Source of the DNA: an uncultured Lachnospiraceae bacterium
Lineage (GTDB): Bacteria > Bacillota > Clostridia > Lachnospirales > Lachnospiraceae
DNA length: 64,000 nucleotides
Reading direction: 5' to 3'
Assembly (NCBI GenBank): GCA_910577675.1
Contig: CAJTOR010000004.1
Coordinates: forward strand, 62,001-126,000
Part shown: positions 61,421-64,000 of the stretch, piece after piece
Layout of the letters: each line of letters opens with the position of its first letter
How positions within the stretch are numbered: position 1 is the stretch's first letter
Position numbers and translations under genes: made by a program
Notes under the pieces: generated by a model
What the model was told of the DNA's origin: nothing
Databases searched by the model: none
Seen by the model: the letters and a program-made list of their open reading frames with translations, nothing else

Positions 61421-63252
61421 ATGGAAAAAGAAAAAAAGAAGAAAGAACCAAAACGCAAGCCAAAATATGGTCTGTTTTCAAGTGTGGCGTACATTTACCG
61501 CATCTGTGGCAGACAGAGCGGGGACTGGCATTTACCGGGCTGTTTACCGTGCCGGTGACAGTGGTTTTGTCAGCACTTTCACTGTATACACCATCCGCGG
61601 TGCTGCGCGCACTTTCGTCGCAGAAAGATTTTTCCTATGTGGCACAGGTTATTCTGGGGCTGCTGCTTGCAAAACTATGTTTTGACCTTGCTAATACGGT
61701 TATCTGGCAGAAGATTTCGGGAGCGGAACATCTCGTCCTAATGCAGTTAATCTACATGTATAATTATTACCAGCGGATGCGCGATGATTATCTTTCTTAT
61801 GATGTTCAGATGATGAAGCTGGATGAAAGGGGAAATGCAGCAATCCGCGATAACCACACAGCGGGGGTTCATTTCCCGATGGATTTCGCAAACCTTGCCG
61901 GGACAATACTTAATTTTATCCTGTTCGGGTCAGTGATTTCCCTGCTCAACCCGGTAATTGTCCTGTTGCTTTTGGCAGGCAGCGCCATCAATTATGCGGT
62001 TGGCGCGTGGGAGCGCAAGAAAAACTGGGAAACACAGGATATCCGCAACAAGCTTGACAAAAAAATTAAATATACAACGCTTGGGATTTCCAATAATTTT
62101 TGTTGGGCAAAAGATATCCGGCTATACCATATGCAGGATGGACTGCACGAGCGTTTTATGCGGCTGCATGGGATGGCGAAAAGTGAAAAATGGAAATGCG
62201 AGCGGCGCAGTGTGCTCGCTGCCATTGTGGGCTTTTTAATTGTTCTGGTGCGCGATGGGGCTGCTTACGGTTTCCTGATTGGAAAGGTGGCTGCCGGTGA
62301 GCTTACCGCCGCTTCGTTTGTACTTTATTTTTCGGCAATCACTTCGATGTCGGGGCTGATGGGACGCATCCTATGGACCATAAACCGCGTTCTGGATGGA
62401 GCACTTGAGGTATCGGATTTCCGTGAGGGGCTTGAAACAGACGGGAAATTAAATCATGGAAAAGGGATACCGGTTCCAAAGAAAGCTTTTTCCATTGAGT
62501 TCCGTCATGTTTCCTTCCGCTATCCCAAGGGTGAGAAAAAAGTCCTTGACGATGTGTCATTTACAATCAAAGCGGGGGAAAAAGTGGCACTTGTCGGTGT
62601 GAATGGCGCTGGGAAAACAACACTGACGCGGCTGATGTGCGGGCTGCTTTTGCCTGATGAGGGCGAGATTTTATTGGACGGACACACTCTTTACGAATAT
62701 AACCGCGATGAGATGTATACGCTGTTCGGTCTTATACCACAATCTTATTCTATTTTGCCGTGCTCCATCGCTAAGAATATCGCATGTGTTGGAGAAGATG
62801 AGGAAATTGATAGCAAAAGGCTTTGGAAAAGTATCGAGCAGGCGGGACTTGCTGAAAAAATCGCTGCCCTGCCGCTCGGTGTCAATACCCCACTTGGGAG
62901 GGAACTGAGCAACGATGGAATTGAGCTTTCAGGCGGAGAAACGCAAAAACTTCTGCTGGCACGCCTGCTCTATAAAAACCCGCTTTTTCTGATTCTCGAT
63001 GAACCGACGGCAGCTCTTGACCCGATCGCGGAAGACCAGGTTTATCACCAGTATGGAGAAATCACAAAGGAAACAACTTCCGTCTTTATCTCGCACCGGC
63101 TTGCCTCGACAAGGTTCTGCGACCGGATTTTTCTGCTCGACGGCGCAAACTTCGCTGAAGTGGGAACACATGAGGAACTGATGGCGGCGGGTGGGAAGTA
63201 CCGCGAATTATTTGATGTGCAGAGTAAATATTACAAGAAAGAAGCGGTGTAG
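61421..63252 (+). CDS. ABC exporter, first of a pair, with N-terminal frameshift
   Basis: The main frame (from 61549, GTG) encodes 567 residues of a half-transporter: membrane domain to about residue 290, then an ATPase with Walker A LVGVNGAGKTTLTRLMCGLL, signature ELSGGETQKLLLARLLYKN and Walker B FLILDEPTAALDPIAE, switch His in FISHRLAST. The real start appears to be the ATG at 61421 after GAGGGGG, reading MEKEKKKKEPKRKPKYGLFS then SVAYIYRI. One base is missing near 61504; restoring it joins this to LWQTERGLAFTGLFTVP in the main frame. As given, translation from 61421 stops after 45 codons. The gene is either damaged or carries a sequence error. It pairs with the next exporter gene. Confidence 0.88.
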
Positions 63253-63302
63253 GTATCCAGTTGAAAGGTTTCGTGCAAGATTTAACAAAAGGGGGATTTT
63301 AG

Positions 63303-64000
63303 ATGAAGAAAAAAGATAAAAGAGCGGGTAAAGAACGTTCCTTCCGGGAGGAATGGCATTTGTTTGCCCGCGCATTAAAAATTTGGAAAGAATTGCTACC
63401 AGGGTATTTTCCCTGCCAGTTTATCTTGACCGGGCTCGAGGTATTTACTCCATATTTCGGGCTGTATATGTCAGCGCGTCTGATTGATGGGCTGGCGGGA
63501 GGGCTTGGCATCAAACAACTCTTGTTTCTTTCCGGAATTGCAGTTTTCGGAGGATTTATCCTGTCGGTGGCGGGACGTTTCATAAGAGGAAAGATTTCCG
63601 TGATAACTGCTTTTATGGTTGAACAGCACGAAGAATATATTATAAACCAGCAAAACCGCCTTTCGTATGAGCATATGGAAAATCCGGACATTGTTTTGCT
63701 GCGCTCAAAAATCCGCAATGATTTTGTTTCTTTCGGCGGCGGGCTCAATGCGGTGCAATGGACATTTTGCAATCTCTTAAACGGTATTTTTGATATTATA
63801 TTTTCATTGTCGCTTACGATTTCCATGTTTGCGGTGACTGCACAGGACAAACATACAGGTTTTTTGGGATTTGTCAACTCCCCATACTCCACCGTCCTTA
63901 TTGTTCTGATGATTTTACTTAATACTTGGCTTTCTATCCGGATTTCCACAACAAGCACGAAGAAAAAACAGGAAGCGCTTTCAGAGCTTTCTGTAAGCAA
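63303..64000 (+). CDS. ABC exporter, second of the pair, cut by window edge
   Basis: An open frame begins with ATG after GGGGGATTTTAG and runs off the right edge after 232 codons. It reads MKKKDKRAGKERSFREEWHL, a basic start, followed by membrane helices (YFPCQFILTGLEVFTPYFGL, LFLSGIAVFGGFILSVAG, IIFSLSLTISMFAVT). The long cytoplasmic helices between them (VEQHEEYIINQQNRLSYEHM) are typical of ABC exporter membrane domains. The ATPase domain must lie beyond the window. With the preceding gene it likely forms a heterodimer. Confidence 0.88.
   Translation, partial: MKKKDKRAGKERSFREEWHLFARALKIWKELLPGYFPCQFILTGLEVFTPYFGLYMSARLIDGLAGGLGIKQLLFLSGIAVFGGFILSVAGRFIRGKISVITAFMVEQHEEYIINQQNRLSYEHMENPDIVLLRSKIRNDFVSFGGGLNAVQWTFCNLLNGIFDIIFSLSLTISMFAVTAQDKHTGFLGFVNSPYSTVLIVLMILLNTWLSIRISTTSTKKKQEALSELSVS

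Noticed and set aside
63299..64000. Minus-strand open frame of 233 codons at the right edge
   Set aside because: It is the shadow of the edge-truncated ABC exporter gene, whose plus-strand frame has a ribosome site, membrane helices and a normal start.

Overview
The window looks like a chromosomal segment of a gut-type Clostridia, most probably a Lachnospiraceae (inference). The reasons are the gene block rpmE, DUF1385, prmC, prfA beside a Rho with a long Gln/Asn-rich insertion, Gram-positive lipoprotein signals, strong AGGAGG-type ribosome sites with frequent TTG/GTG starts, GHKL-kinase/LytTR regulator pairs, and moderate GC. I saw no rRNA, tRNA or CRISPR array.

Left part (1-24 kb) is mostly housekeeping. 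An edge-truncated secreted lectin-like protein and a chemoreceptor sit downstream of a leucine operon (leuB, small membrane protein, leuC, leuD) that diverges from a LysR regulator followed by nagA. Then come a thioesterase, a type I pullulanase, a decayed patch with a GNAT fragment, the prfA-prmC-DUF1385-rpmE-rho block, recQ and a large hybrid sensor kinase. The leuC-leuD gap carries a tandem palindromic repeat, and the end of prfA is partly duplicated downstream of its stop.

Middle part (24-41.5 kb) is accessory. A multidomain flavoprotein/rhodanese/siroheme-type reductase is translationally coupled to a FecCD-type ABC importer whose ATPase gene is split off by a degenerate IS200/IS605 element. 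Next is a two-gene Septu-type defence module (ptuA-ptuB), a lipoprotein, nagB, a DUF4097 lipoprotein with about ten short repeats, a helicase/PD-(D/E)XK/DEDDh exonuclease fusion, and two exported proteins, one with a frameshifted signal peptide.

Right part (41.8-64 kb) is the most interesting: a peptide-natural-product locus read leftward from about 59.6 kb. It holds a 77-residue Cys-rich precursor, a very large solute-binding lipoprotein, a radical-SAM/SPASM copy that has lost its radical-SAM core, a precursor remnant fused in frame ahead of a second lipoprotein, a full radical-SAM/SPASM maturase, a long hairpin, an M16-type peptidase, an ABC exporter, two MalF/MalG-type permeases, an HlyD-like protein, a LytTR regulator, a GHKL kinase and an unlisted 57-residue Cys-ended peptide. 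A tandem duplication followed by complementary deletions appears to have left one good precursor and one good maturase. A second LytTR/GHKL pair and two ABC exporters are transcribed divergently from a shared control region containing LytTR-like direct repeats. At the other end, a TPR regulator faces a 58-residue exported peptide, a possible peptide-pheromone pair.

All domain calls are from reading motifs by eye; no database search was possible.
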